DNA from: Streptococcus xiaochunlingii
GTDB taxonomy: Bacteria > Bacillota > Bacilli > Lactobacillales > Streptococcaceae
NCBI RefSeq assembly: GCF_006385805.1
Contig: NZ_VFSG01000003.1
Span: 1-64,000, forward strand
DNA: 64,000 bases
Direction: 5' to 3'
Part shown: positions 19,664-26,858 of the stretch, one piece after another
Position numbering within the stretch: the first letter of the stretch is position 1
Layout: the number at the start of each line of letters is the position of its first letter
Position numbers and translations under genes: made by a program
The notes under the pieces: model-generated
What the model saw: only the letters and a program-made list of their open reading frames with translations
Told to the model about the DNA's origin: nothing
The model's database searches: none

Positions 19664-19697
19664 AAAACTCCTTTTTTAAAAAATATTAGAGGTCTCA

Positions 19698-19703
19698 ATT
19701 ATA
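19698..19703 (-). promoter_or_regulatory. -10 element of the CHAP gene
   Basis: TATAAT on the minus strand about 35 bases before the start codon. The -35 region (TTTCTG) is poor, which suggests activator dependence. Confidence 0.5.
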
Positions 19704-19794
19704 ATATTCGTAAAAAGGAGCAGAAATTTTAAAAAAAATGAAAAAAGTTTGTTTTCTAATGAAAATCATCGGATATTCCTTGAAATATTAGAAT

Positions 19795-19817
19795 AAAACG
19801 AACGATTATGATATAAT
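19795..19817 (+). promoter_or_regulatory. purD promoter with PurR-type box
   Basis: AAAACGAACGATT (CGAAC at 19799-19803) lies just upstream of an extended -10, TGATATAAT (TATAAT at 19812-19817). The -35 is weak. The box matches those before purC, so purD-E-K-B is probably under the same regulator. Confidence 0.65.
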
Positions 19818-19848
19818 TTAATAAAATAATTCGCAAAAGAGGTTCGAG

Positions 19849-21111
19849 ATGAAACTTTTGGTTGTTGGATCTGGCGGTCGTGAGCATGCGATTGCCAAGA
19901 AATTGTTGGAGTCTAAGGACGTTGAGCAGGTTTTTGTGGCCCCTGGTAATGACGGGATGCGATTAGATGGTCTGGATTTGATCAATATCGGAATTTCCGA
20001 ACATTCTAAGCTAATTGACTTCGCAAAAGTCAACGATATTGCTTGGAACTTTATTGGTCCAGATGATGCCCTTGCAGCTGGAATAGTGGATGATTTCAAT
20101 GCAGCTGGTCTCAAGGCATTTGGTCCGACCAAGGCTGCGGCTGAGCTGGAGTGGTCTAAGGATTTTGCTAAGGAAATCATGGTCAAATACGACGTTCCGA
20201 CAGCAGCTTACGGCACATTTTCAGATTTCGAAGAAGCCAAGGCCTACATCGAAGAAAAAGGCGCTCCAATCGTCGTCAAGGCAGATGGTTTAGCCCTTGG
20301 GAAAGGTGTCGTCGTTGCGGAGACGGTTGAGCAAGCAGTTGAAGCTGCTCACGAGATGCTTTTGGACAATAAATTCGGTGATTCAGGTGCACGTGTGGTC
20401 ATCGAGGAATTCCTTGACGGAGAAGAGTTTTCTCTCTTTGCCTTTGTCAATGGGGACAAGTTCTACATCATGCCAACGGCTCAGGACCATAAACGTGCCT
20501 ACGATGGCGACAAGGGTCCTAACACTGGTGGGATGGGTGCCTATGCGCCAGTGCCCCACTTGCCACAGAGCGTAGTTGACACAGCGGTTGACACTATTGT
20601 CAAGCCCGTTCTTGAAGGCATGATTAAAGAAGGGCGCTCCTATCTTGGTGTCCTTTACGCGGGGCTTATCTTGACAGCTGATGGACCTAAGGTGATCGAG
20701 TTCAACTCTCGTTTTGGTGATCCTGAAACGCAAATCATCTTGCCTCGTTTGACATCTGACTTTGCACAAAATATCACTGACATTTTGGAAGGCAAAGGGC
20801 CAGCCATCACTTGGACTGACAAGGGAGTGACACTGGGCGTGGTTGTAGCATCAAACGGCTATCCACTCGCTTATGAGAAGGGTGTCAAGCTTCCAGACAA
20901 GACAGATGGTGACATCATCACTTACTATGCTGGAGCGAAATTCGCTGAAAATGGACAAGACCTCCTCTCAAACGGCGGACGCGTCTACATGCTCGTTACC
21001 ACAGCAGACACCGTCAAAGACGGCCAAAACATTATCTATAACGAACTCAACAAACAAAACACAGAAGGCTTGTTCTACCGTACGGATATCGGTAGCAAGG
21101 CGATAAAGTAG
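19849..21111 (+). CDS. purD: Phosphoribosylamine-glycine ligase (GAR synthetase)
   Basis: ATP-grasp ligase joining phosphoribosylamine and glycine (step two). The 420-residue protein begins MKLLVVGSGGREHAIA and has VFVAPGNDGM, KADGLALGKGVVVA, GEEFSLFAF, the signature GDPETQ in NSRFGDPETQ and a C-terminal domain with GVVVASNGYP. It starts the second pur unit; a structured leader element lies between it and purE. Confidence 0.97.
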   Translation: MKLLVVGSGGREHAIAKKLLESKDVEQVFVAPGNDGMRLDGLDLINIGISEHSKLIDFAKVNDIAWNFIGPDDALAAGIVDDFNAAGLKAFGPTKAAAELEWSKDFAKEIMVKYDVPTAAYGTFSDFEEAKAYIEEKGAPIVVKADGLALGKGVVVAETVEQAVEAAHEMLLDNKFGDSGARVVIEEFLDGEEFSLFAFVNGDKFYIMPTAQDHKRAYDGDKGPNTGGMGAYAPVPHLPQSVVDTAVDTIVKPVLEGMIKEGRSYLGVLYAGLILTADGPKVIEFNSRFGDPETQIILPRLTSDFAQNITDILEGKGPAITWTDKGVTLGVVVASNGYPLAYEKGVKLPDKTDGDIITYYAGAKFAENGQDLLSNGGRVYMLVTTADTVKDGQNIIYNELNKQNTEGLFYRTDIGSKAIK

Positions 21112-21146
21112 AAGTACAAGAATAGCGCGACGAAGTCGCCAAATAC

Positions 21147-21278
21147 GATAATGGCCGCCGTGGTGAAAAGACCAGAACAGTGAATATTCTGGTCGGGGGA
21201 AACTTTGAGACCCTAGGCTCAAAGTTTAGGAATGAAACCGAAGGTTTGCTTCCGTCCCCACCACCTAAGACCATTATC
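21147..21278 (+). ncRNA. Structured RNA element (family A, copy 1) before purE
   Basis: Closed by GATAATGG (21147-21154) and CCATTATC (21271-21278). Inside are GTGGTG paired with CACCAC, a following GAAA, a hairpin ACCAGAA/TTCTGGT, a long hairpin AACTTTGAG/CTCAAAGTT and a 3' core ending TTCCGTCCCC. Copies before purB and after nanK share the order, the GAAA and the GTCC core while the stems differ in sequence but stay paired. The element ends 22 bases before the purE start. A cis-acting leader is my inference; I cannot name the family. Confidence 0.65.
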
Positions 21279-21300
21279 AAAAAAAGAAAAAGGGAAAATT

Positions 21301-21792
21301 ATGACTAAACCAGTAATTTCTATCATCATGGGCTCAAAATCCGACTGGGCAACCATGCAAAAAGCTGCTGAAGTCCTCGACAACTTCGGCGTCGCTTACG
21401 AAAAGAAAGTTGTTTCCGCGCACCGGACGCCTGACCTCATGTTTAAACATGCCGAGGAAGCACGTAGCCGTGGTATCAAGGTCATCATCGCGGGTGCAGG
21501 TGGGGCAGCCCACTTGCCAGGGATGGTTGCTGCTAAAACAACCCTTCCAGTTATCGGGGTACCCGTCAAATCACGTGCCCTTAGCGGTGTGGATTCACTT
21601 TATTCCATCGTTCAGATGCCAGGTGGAGTGCCTGTCGCAACTATGGCGATCGGTGAAGCTGGTGCGACTAATGCAGCCCTCTTTGCCCTCCGTCTCCTTT
21701 CAGTAGAGGATCAGGCTATTGCGACAGCGTTAGCGGATTTTGCTGAAGAACAAGGAAAAATCGCAGAGGAGTCTACAAATGAGCTCAACTAA
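21301..21792 (+). CDS. purE: N5-carboxyaminoimidazole ribonucleotide mutase
   Basis: Class I PurE (163 residues) converts N5-CAIR made by PurK to CAIR. It shows [35 protein letters not shown] and the [20 protein letters not shown] stretch. I chose the ATG at 21301 behind SD AGGGAAAA; the frame is open into the RNA element upstream but without an SD. It overlaps purK by 14 bases. Confidence 0.97.
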   Translation: MTKPVISIIMGSKSDWATMQKAAEVLDNFGVAYEKKVVSAHRTPDLMFKHAEEARSRGIKVIIAGAGGAAHLPGMVAAKTTLPVIGVPVKSRALSGVDSLYSIVQMPGGVPVATMAIGEAGATNAALFALRLLSVEDQAIATALADFAEEQGKIAEESTNELN

Positions 21793-22858
21793 AACCATTG
21801 GCATCATCGGTGGTGGCCAGCTCGGTCAGATGATGGCGATCTCAGCTATCTACATGGGACACAAGGTTATCGCATTGGACCCAGCAGCTGATTGCCCAGC
21901 CTCTCGCGTGGCAGAAATCATCGTGGCCCCATACGACGACGTGGATGCTCTTCGTCAGTTGGCAGACCGCTGTGATGTTCTTACTTATGAATTTGAAAAT
22001 GTGGATGCTGACGGTTTGGATGCTGTTATCAAAGAAGGCCAGCTTCCACAAGGAACAGATCTGCTTCGCATTTCTCAAAATCGCATTTTTGAGAAGGACT
22101 TTCTTTCCAAGAAGGCACAAGTCACTGTGGCTCCTTACAAGGTTGTGACATCGAGCCAAGACTTGGCAGATATCGACCTCTCTAAAAACTATGTCCTCAA
22201 GACAGCAACCGGTGGTTACGATGGCCATGGTCAAAAGGTTATTTGTTCAGAAGCAGATTTGGAAGAAGCATACACTTTAGCCGATTCAGCAGACTGCGTC
22301 TTAGAAGAGTTCGTCAACTTTGACCTTGAGATTTCTGTCATCGTGTCTGGAAATGGCAAGGACGTGACAGTTTTCCCAGTTCAGGAAAATATCCACCGAA
22401 ACAACATTCTTTCAAAAACCATTGTGCCTGCTCGCATTTCAGAAAGTCTAGCTGAAAAAGCCAAGGCCATGGCAGTGCGAATCGCAGAACAACTGAACCT
22501 TTCTGGAACGCTTTGCGTAGAAATGTTTGCGACGGCTGATGACATCATCGTTAATGAGATTGCCCCACGTCCCCACAATTCAGGGCACTATTCGATTGAA
22601 GCCTGCGACTTTTCACAGTTTGACACCCATATCTTGGGCGTTCTCGGAGCGCCACTCCCGGCAATCCACCTCCACGCGCCTGCTGTCATGCTTAACGTTC
22701 TCGGCCAGCATGTCGAGGCTGCTGAACAATATGTGACAGAAAATCCAAGCGCTCACCTCCACTTATATGGTAAACTAGAAGCAAAGCACAACCGCAAAAT
22801 GGGACATGTGACTTTGTTTAGTATTGAACCAGATAAGGTTGAGGAGTTTGGGGAGTAA
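21779..22858 (+). CDS. purK: N5-carboxyaminoimidazole ribonucleotide synthase
   Basis: ATP-grasp enzyme (359 residues) that carboxylates AIR using bicarbonate and ATP, handing N5-CAIR to PurE. It begins [19 protein letters not shown] and has [30 protein letters not shown] and [18 protein letters not shown]. Start set at 21779 behind GAGGAG within the purE end, so translation is coupled. Confidence 0.96.
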   Translation: MSSTKTIGIIGGGQLGQMMAISAIYMGHKVIALDPAADCPASRVAEIIVAPYDDVDALRQLADRCDVLTYEFENVDADGLDAVIKEGQLPQGTDLLRISQNRIFEKDFLSKKAQVTVAPYKVVTSSQDLADIDLSKNYVLKTATGGYDGHGQKVICSEADLEEAYTLADSADCVLEEFVNFDLEISVIVSGNGKDVTVFPVQENIHRNNILSKTIVPARISESLAEKAKAMAVRIAEQLNLSGTLCVEMFATADDIIVNEIAPRPHNSGHYSIEACDFSQFDTHILGVLGAPLPAIHLHAPAVMLNVLGQHVEAAEQYVTENPSAHLHLYGKLEAKHNRKMGHVTLFSIEPDKVEEFGE

Positions 22859-22967
22859 GACAGGACCCCAGCAATAAGGTCCGTCGTCTTACCCCTGCAA
22901 GGTTGACTAGGCTTGTCGCAGGTGAAAAATCGACAAGAGAAGCCAGACAACTACTGCTGGAAAGGAA
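22859..22967 (+). repeat. Dispersed two-hairpin repeat (family B, copy 1)
   Basis: After the purK stop the sequence shows GACAGGACC...GGTCCGTCGTC, then GCAAGGTTGACTAGGCTTG...CAAGAGAAGCC..CAACTACTGC. The same plan appears at 25697-25825 (minus), 33845-33960 and 63376-63492. Stems vary together, and the TAGG and CTACTG or CCACTG ends are kept. Confidence 0.6.
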
Positions 22968-22978
22968 TTGATTTTTAA

Positions 22979-23929
22979 GTGAAAATAGCGATTCTAGGAC
23001 TTGGAGTCATCGGGACCACTTATGCCTACGCCTTTCAAAAAGCAGGCCATCAAGTAGAGCACGTACTGAGAGATAGTAAGAAAAGCACTGCTCCGAAGGA
23101 ATTGTCGGTTGATCTACTAGATGGTCGCTATCATTCCAAGGGTGAGAACAAACACGATACCTATGAGGTTCGTGTGGCAGAAGCTGATTCGGAATATGAT
23201 TTTATTTTTCTGAGTGTGCGTCATGGGCTTGTCAAAGAAGCTGTGGAGACCTTGCTAAAAAATAATATCAAAGGCACCCTTGTTTTCTTCTGTAATTTTT
23301 GGGATACTCGAAAAGAGGTCCAAGAGTGGGCAGGAGATTATGACTATATTTTAGCTTTTCCAACAGCTGGAGGTCACATGCAGGAGGACCATTTGGATGG
23401 TGTCTTGTTCGACCATTTAATGCTAGAAGGTGAGCAAAAAGCACAGATTTCTAACTATGCTGATCTGACAACTTTACTGACTTCTGCAGATTTGAAGTGG
23501 GAAGTGCCTCATGATATGGTCGAGTGGATTTGGATTCACATGGCGATTAACGCAGGTGTTACTTCGACAGCCGCACGTTCGGGAAATCTGGAAAATCCAG
23601 AAGAATTGGCTTTGAACTTGATGAATAGTTCTTCGGAATTATCATTAGCCATCAAGGCCATTCGAGAGGCTTTGAAAGTTGTAGAAGCGCGTGGAGTGAA
23701 TTTGAAGCTTTATAAAGCCGAGCTCTTGCCATACAAAATCCCTGCTTGGATAGCCGGAAAAGCCATGAAAATCATGTTTGCGAAAAATGAGCTGACTCGA
23801 AAAATTATGACCTTACACAATGATAAACAGGATATCTTCTATTGTTGTCAAAGTGTCTATCAGACTGGTCAGGAGTTAGGTGTGAAGATGCCTATTCTGG
23901 AAGCAAATATGAAGGGAATTTCGATTTAG
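22979..23929 (+). CDS. Ketopantoate reductase-like (PanE/ApbA) oxidoreductase
   Basis: A 316-residue NAD(P)-dependent dehydrogenase-like protein starting at GTG (VKIAILGLGVIGTTYA), with GGAAAGG as SD. The Rossmann motif GLGVIG is at residues 7-12, and the PanE-like C-terminal helical domain has NAGVTSTAARSG. Similarity to true PanE is loose: the central part (FLSVRHGLVKEAVETLL, FFCNFWDTRKEVQEW) looks more like the family of PanE-like proteins of unknown substrate. It lies between purK and purB and is read with them, but has no known purine role. Confidence 0.75.
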   Translation: MKIAILGLGVIGTTYAYAFQKAGHQVEHVLRDSKKSTAPKELSVDLLDGRYHSKGENKHDTYEVRVAEADSEYDFIFLSVRHGLVKEAVETLLKNNIKGTLVFFCNFWDTRKEVQEWAGDYDYILAFPTAGGHMQEDHLDGVLFDHLMLEGEQKAQISNYADLTTLLTSADLKWEVPHDMVEWIWIHMAINAGVTSTAARSGNLENPEELALNLMNSSSELSLAIKAIREALKVVEARGVNLKLYKAELLPYKIPAWIAGKAMKIMFAKNELTRKIMTLHNDKQDIFYCCQSVYQTGQELGVKMPILEANMKGISI

Positions 23930-23937
23930 GAGGTTTT

Positions 23938-24162
23938 ATGATTCAACTCATCGTCAACGCATTTGTTGAAAAAGATAAGACTGGAGCAGTCGTCGAAGTC
24001 TTGTATGCTAGTAGTGATCATGAAAAAGTGAAAGCTAAGTATGAAGAGCTAGTTACACAATATCCTGAAAACTATTTAGCCATCTATGATCTACCGTTAG
24101 ATACGGATTTGAATACACTGGATCATTATCCATCAGTGTGGATTGGGAAAGAAGAATTTTAA
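23938..24162 (+). CDS. Conserved 74-residue protein of the purK-purB interval
   Basis: A short cytoplasmic protein (MIQLIVNAFVEKDKTGAVVEVLYAS..., ending YPSVWIGKEEF) with SD AGGAGG six bases before the ATG. A small gene of this kind is also found between purK and purB in pneumococcus, from memory. No domain or function is known to me. It starts eight bases after the PanE-like gene, so it is in the same operon. Confidence 0.8.
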   Translation: MIQLIVNAFVEKDKTGAVVEVLYASSDHEKVKAKYEELVTQYPENYLAIYDLPLDTDLNTLDHYPSVWIGKEEF

Positions 24163-24187
24163 TAAAACGACTTTTGTTCGTTAAACG

Positions 24188-24305
24188 GATGTTTCACGCC
24201 GTGGGGAAAGCGTAAGCGACGGAAATCTTGAGACTAGAGGCTCAAGATTTAGTCATGAGATTCCGGAGGAAGCTGCTGACGTCCGCCCCACATAAGTGAA
24301 ACATC
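24188..24305 (+). ncRNA. Structured RNA element (family A, copy 2) before purB
   Basis: A perfect ten-pair outer stem GATGTTTCAC / GTGAAACATC encloses GTGGGG/CCCCAC, a GAAA, a short GC hairpin, AATCTTGAG/CTCAAGATT, TCATGAGA and GCTGACGTCCG. The layout matches the element before purE, and it ends 20 bases before the purB start (22 at purE). Stems differ from copy 1 in sequence but keep pairing. Confidence 0.68.
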
Positions 24306-24325
24306 AAAAGAAAGGAAAATTAAAC

Positions 24326-25624
24326 ATGATTGATAGATATAGTCGCCCAGAAATGGCGAACATTTGGACTGAAGAAAATAAATACCGTGCTTGGCTTGAG
24401 GTGGAAATCTTGGCTGACGAGGCATGGGCTGAATTGGGAGAAATCCCTAAGGAAGATGTGGCTTTGATCCGCGAAAAAGCGGACTTTGACATCGACCGTA
24501 TTTTGGAAATCGAGCAGGAGACGCGTCACGATGTGGTTGCCTTTACACGTGCGGTTTCTGAAACGCTTGGTGAAGAGCGTAAGTGGGTTCACTATGGGTT
24601 GACTTCTACTGACGTGGTCGATACGGCCTATGGTTACCTCTACAAACAAGCCAACGACATCATCCGTCGTGACCTTGAAAATTTCACCAACATCATCGCT
24701 GACAAAGCGAAGGAACACAAGTTCACCATCATGATGGGTCGTACCCACGGGGTGCACGCTGAGCCGACAACTTTTGGTCTTAAATTGGCTACTTGGTACA
24801 GCGAAATGAAACGTAACATCGAGCGTTTCGAGCATGCGGCTGCTGGAGTGGAAGCTGGTAAGATTTCTGGTGCGGTTGGTAACTTTGCCAACATCCCACC
24901 ATTTGTTGAAAAATACGTCTGCGACAAACTTGGTATCCGTGCTCAAGAAATCTCTACACAGGTCCTTCCTCGTGACCTTCACGCTGAGTACTTTGCAGTT
25001 CTCGCTAGCATCGCAACTTCTATCGAGCGTATGGCGACTGAAATCCGTGGTCTTCAAAAATCTGAACAACGTGAAGTGGAAGAGTTCTTTGCTAAGGGTC
25101 AAAAGGGATCTTCAGCAATGCCTCACAAACGGAACCCTATCGGTTCTGAAAACATGACAGGTCTTGCGCGTGTGATCCGTGGTCACATGGTAACAGCTTA
25201 TGAAAACGTGTCCCTATGGCATGAACGTGATATCTCTCACTCATCAGCTGAGCGGATCATTGCACCAGACACAACAATCTTGATCGACTACATGCTCAAC
25301 CGTTTCGGAAACATCGTTAAGAACTTGACAGTCTTCCCTGAAAACATGATCCGCAACATGAACTCTACATTTGGTTTGATCTTCAGCCAACGTGCCATGC
25401 TAACTTTAATCGAAAAAGGCATGACACGTGAGCAAGCTTACGACCTTGTTCAACCAAAGACTGCCCAATCATGGGATAACCAAGTTGACTTCAAACCACT
25501 TCTTGAGGCAGACCCAGAAGTGACATCACGCCTCACTCAAGAAGAAATCGACGAAATCTTTAACCCAACTTACTACACCAAACGGGTGGATGAAATCTTC
25601 GAACGCATCGGTTTAGGTGACTAA
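24326..25624 (+). CDS. purB: Adenylosuccinate lyase
   Basis: Removes fumarate from SAICAR (step nine) and from adenylosuccinate in AMP synthesis. The 432-residue protein starts [14 protein letters not shown] and shows [30 protein letters not shown] and the family signature [15 protein letters not shown] with the catalytic Ser. SD AAAGGAAAA comes straight after the structured element. It is the last pur gene here. Confidence 0.97.
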   Translation: MIDRYSRPEMANIWTEENKYRAWLEVEILADEAWAELGEIPKEDVALIREKADFDIDRILEIEQETRHDVVAFTRAVSETLGEERKWVHYGLTSTDVVDTAYGYLYKQANDIIRRDLENFTNIIADKAKEHKFTIMMGRTHGVHAEPTTFGLKLATWYSEMKRNIERFEHAAAGVEAGKISGAVGNFANIPPFVEKYVCDKLGIRAQEISTQVLPRDLHAEYFAVLASIATSIERMATEIRGLQKSEQREVEEFFAKGQKGSSAMPHKRNPIGSENMTGLARVIRGHMVTAYENVSLWHERDISHSSAERIIAPDTTILIDYMLNRFGNIVKNLTVFPENMIRNMNSTFGLIFSQRAMLTLIEKGMTREQAYDLVQPKTAQSWDNQVDFKPLLEADPEVTSRLTQEEIDEIFNPTYYTKRVDEIFERIGLGD

Positions 25625-25647
25625 GCCCCTCATAAATTTGATCAAAA

Positions 25648-25680
25648 AAGAGGCTGGGACAAAAGTCCTAGCCTCTTAAT
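25648..25680 (+). terminator. Terminator hairpin after purB
   Basis: AGAGGCTGGGAC / GTCCTAGCCTCT stem with an A run before and TT after. A very similar hairpin lies in the PTS-agaS gap (31329-31360). Confidence 0.75.
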
Positions 25681-25696
25681 TGTTTTTGGATTGTCG

Positions 25697-25825
25697 AGCA
25701 AGACGCAGTGGTTGAGTGAGCTCTACTACGCTGATTTCATCAGCTTTTACAGCCCTACTCAACTGTGCGGAGGTGGGACGACGAAATCGAATTCTAACGA
25801 ATTACCGATTTCTGTCCCACTCTCT
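25697..25825 (-). repeat. Dispersed two-hairpin repeat (family B, copy 2, minus strand)
   Basis: Read on the minus strand it begins GAGTGGGACAGAAATCGG, continues to TTCGTCGTCCCACCTCCGC, then ACAGTTGAGTAGGGCTG and ends CTCAACCACTGCGTCTTGC. It is the longest of the four copies, with an extra hairpin AAAGCTGATGAAATCAGC inside. The stretch to 25975 beyond it holds no gene. Confidence 0.65.
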
Positions 25826-25975
25826 TTTTCTTTGCCTATATCAGGTGCTCTAGACACGGAATTTATCATAATAAATTTTGACTGATTAAACTATTTATAG
25901 GAAGTCTATCACTAATTATAGATTATTCGTTTTACATGTTTTAGGAACTATTTTTTCATGCTATAATTTGTATCA

Positions 25976-26005
25976 TAAAAGTCTGAGGCCAAACCCCAGA
26001 CTTTG
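25976..26005 (-). terminator. Terminator of the GntR gene
   Basis: Minus-strand stem AAAGTCTGGGG / CCTCAGACTTT followed by T, just after the regulator stop. Confidence 0.75.
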
Positions 26006-26010
26006 AATGA

Positions 26011-26727
26011 TCAATGATCACGATCACAAGAGATAAATTTGATTTTATAGTAGTCGCCGCGTTTATAGGTTTCGCTATATTCGAGAATTTGACCGGTCGC
26101 CTCCAATTTTGTCGTCTTCACTTGACGAACAGTTGGGAAGTTTTCATCGATATTCAACACAGAAGCGATTTTGCTTGGTGTTGGAAATACAATATCATTG
26201 ATTTCTTCAAAGTGTTCATCATTCATATGGATATGATAATCTTCTTTAAAGCGATCATAAATCGAACTATAGTAATCTAAGCTCGGATAATTTGGGTTAA
26301 TATATTGCTCTGGGACATAAGTCTGGTGGTAGATATAAGTATCTTCACCAATATGACGGGTCCGATCAATCTTGTAATAGAATTGAGTTGGAGCAAGTCC
26401 TAGTTTATCCAAGATGTTCAGTGCGTTGCCACGCTTGATAGAGAGAACTTTTACGGTCGCTTTTTGGATAGGGAAGGTTTCAACGTCTGAAAACTCAACC
26501 AGTTTGTGTTTTCTAGCGCGCGAAACAAAGGTTCCTTTTCCTTGTTGGCGGACGATGTATCCATCGCTAGCCAAATCGTTCAAAGCACGAACAACAGTAA
26601 TCGAGCTAACATTATAAATCTTAATCAACTCGGCTTCTGTGTAAAATTTATCTCCATTTTCAAATTTACCTGAGATAATTTGTTGCTTCAAATCATCTTT
26701 GATGTGTTGGTATTTTGGGATTGCCAT
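26011..26727 (-). CDS. bgaR: GntR/HutC-family regulator of the beta-galactosidase operon
   Basis: A 238-residue DNA-binding repressor. Residues 1-70 form the winged helix (MAIPKYQHIKDDLKQQIISG, GDKFYTEAELIKIYNVSSITVVRALNDLASDGYIVRQQGKGTFV). The rest is a UTRA ligand domain (YHQTYVPEQYINPNYPSL..., SETYKRGDYYKIKF). I chose the ATG at 26727, with SD AGAGGTG a few bases upstream, over the GTG at 26736, which would overlap that SD. It is divergent from bgaC, and both promoters have palindromes that could bind it. The pneumococcal gene in this place is called bgaR; the name here is by position. Confidence 0.88.
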   Translation of the reverse strand: MAIPKYQHIKDDLKQQIISGKFENGDKFYTEAELIKIYNVSSITVVRALNDLASDGYIVRQQGKGTFVSRARKHKLVEFSDVETFPIQKATVKVLSIKRGNALNILDKLGLAPTQFYYKIDRTRHIGEDTYIYHQTYVPEQYINPNYPSLDYYSSIYDRFKEDYHIHMNDEHFEEINDIVFPTPSKIASVLNIDENFPTVRQVKTTKLEATGQILEYSETYKRGDYYKIKFISCDRDH

Positions 26728-26755
26728 GTACTTCACCTCTTTTTTCGATATCTCT

Positions 26756-26774
26756 TGTTAATATTATTTTAACA
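26756..26774 (-). promoter_or_regulatory. Operator-like palindrome in front of bgaR
   Basis: TGTTAATATTATTTTAACA: TGTTAA and TTAACA separated by seven bases. It shares TTAATAT with the palindrome over the bgaC promoter, so it could be an autoregulatory site. Confidence 0.5.
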
Positions 26775-26791
26775 TATTTTTTTGAAAGTGG

Positions 26792-26822
26792 TTGACATTT
26801 TTTCGTTAATATATTATATTAA
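26792..26822 (+). promoter_or_regulatory. bgaC promoter with overlapping palindromic operator
   Basis: TTGACA (26792-26797), 17-base spacer, TATATT (26815-26820). A perfect 17-base palindrome TTAATATATTATATTAA (26806-26822) covers the -10. Binding of the GntR protein here would block RNA polymerase. Confidence 0.72.
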
Positions 26823-26858
26823 TAAATGAAAAGGGTTTCTTAGAAGGAGGTTCTCAGT

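Noticed and set aside
21112..21300. Purine, PRPP or ZTP riboswitch before purE
   Set aside because: None of the core sequences that I know for these classes is present; the element is reported as an unnamed structured RNA instead.
25691..25885. Plus-strand 64-codon frame after purB
   Set aside because: It lies entirely in a family B repeat and has no SD; the repeat explains the open frame.
25955..26006. A plus-strand -10 (TATAAT) followed by a hairpin, looking like a tiny RNA gene
   Set aside because: The hairpin lacks a T run on the plus strand and fits better as the terminator of the minus-strand GntR gene.
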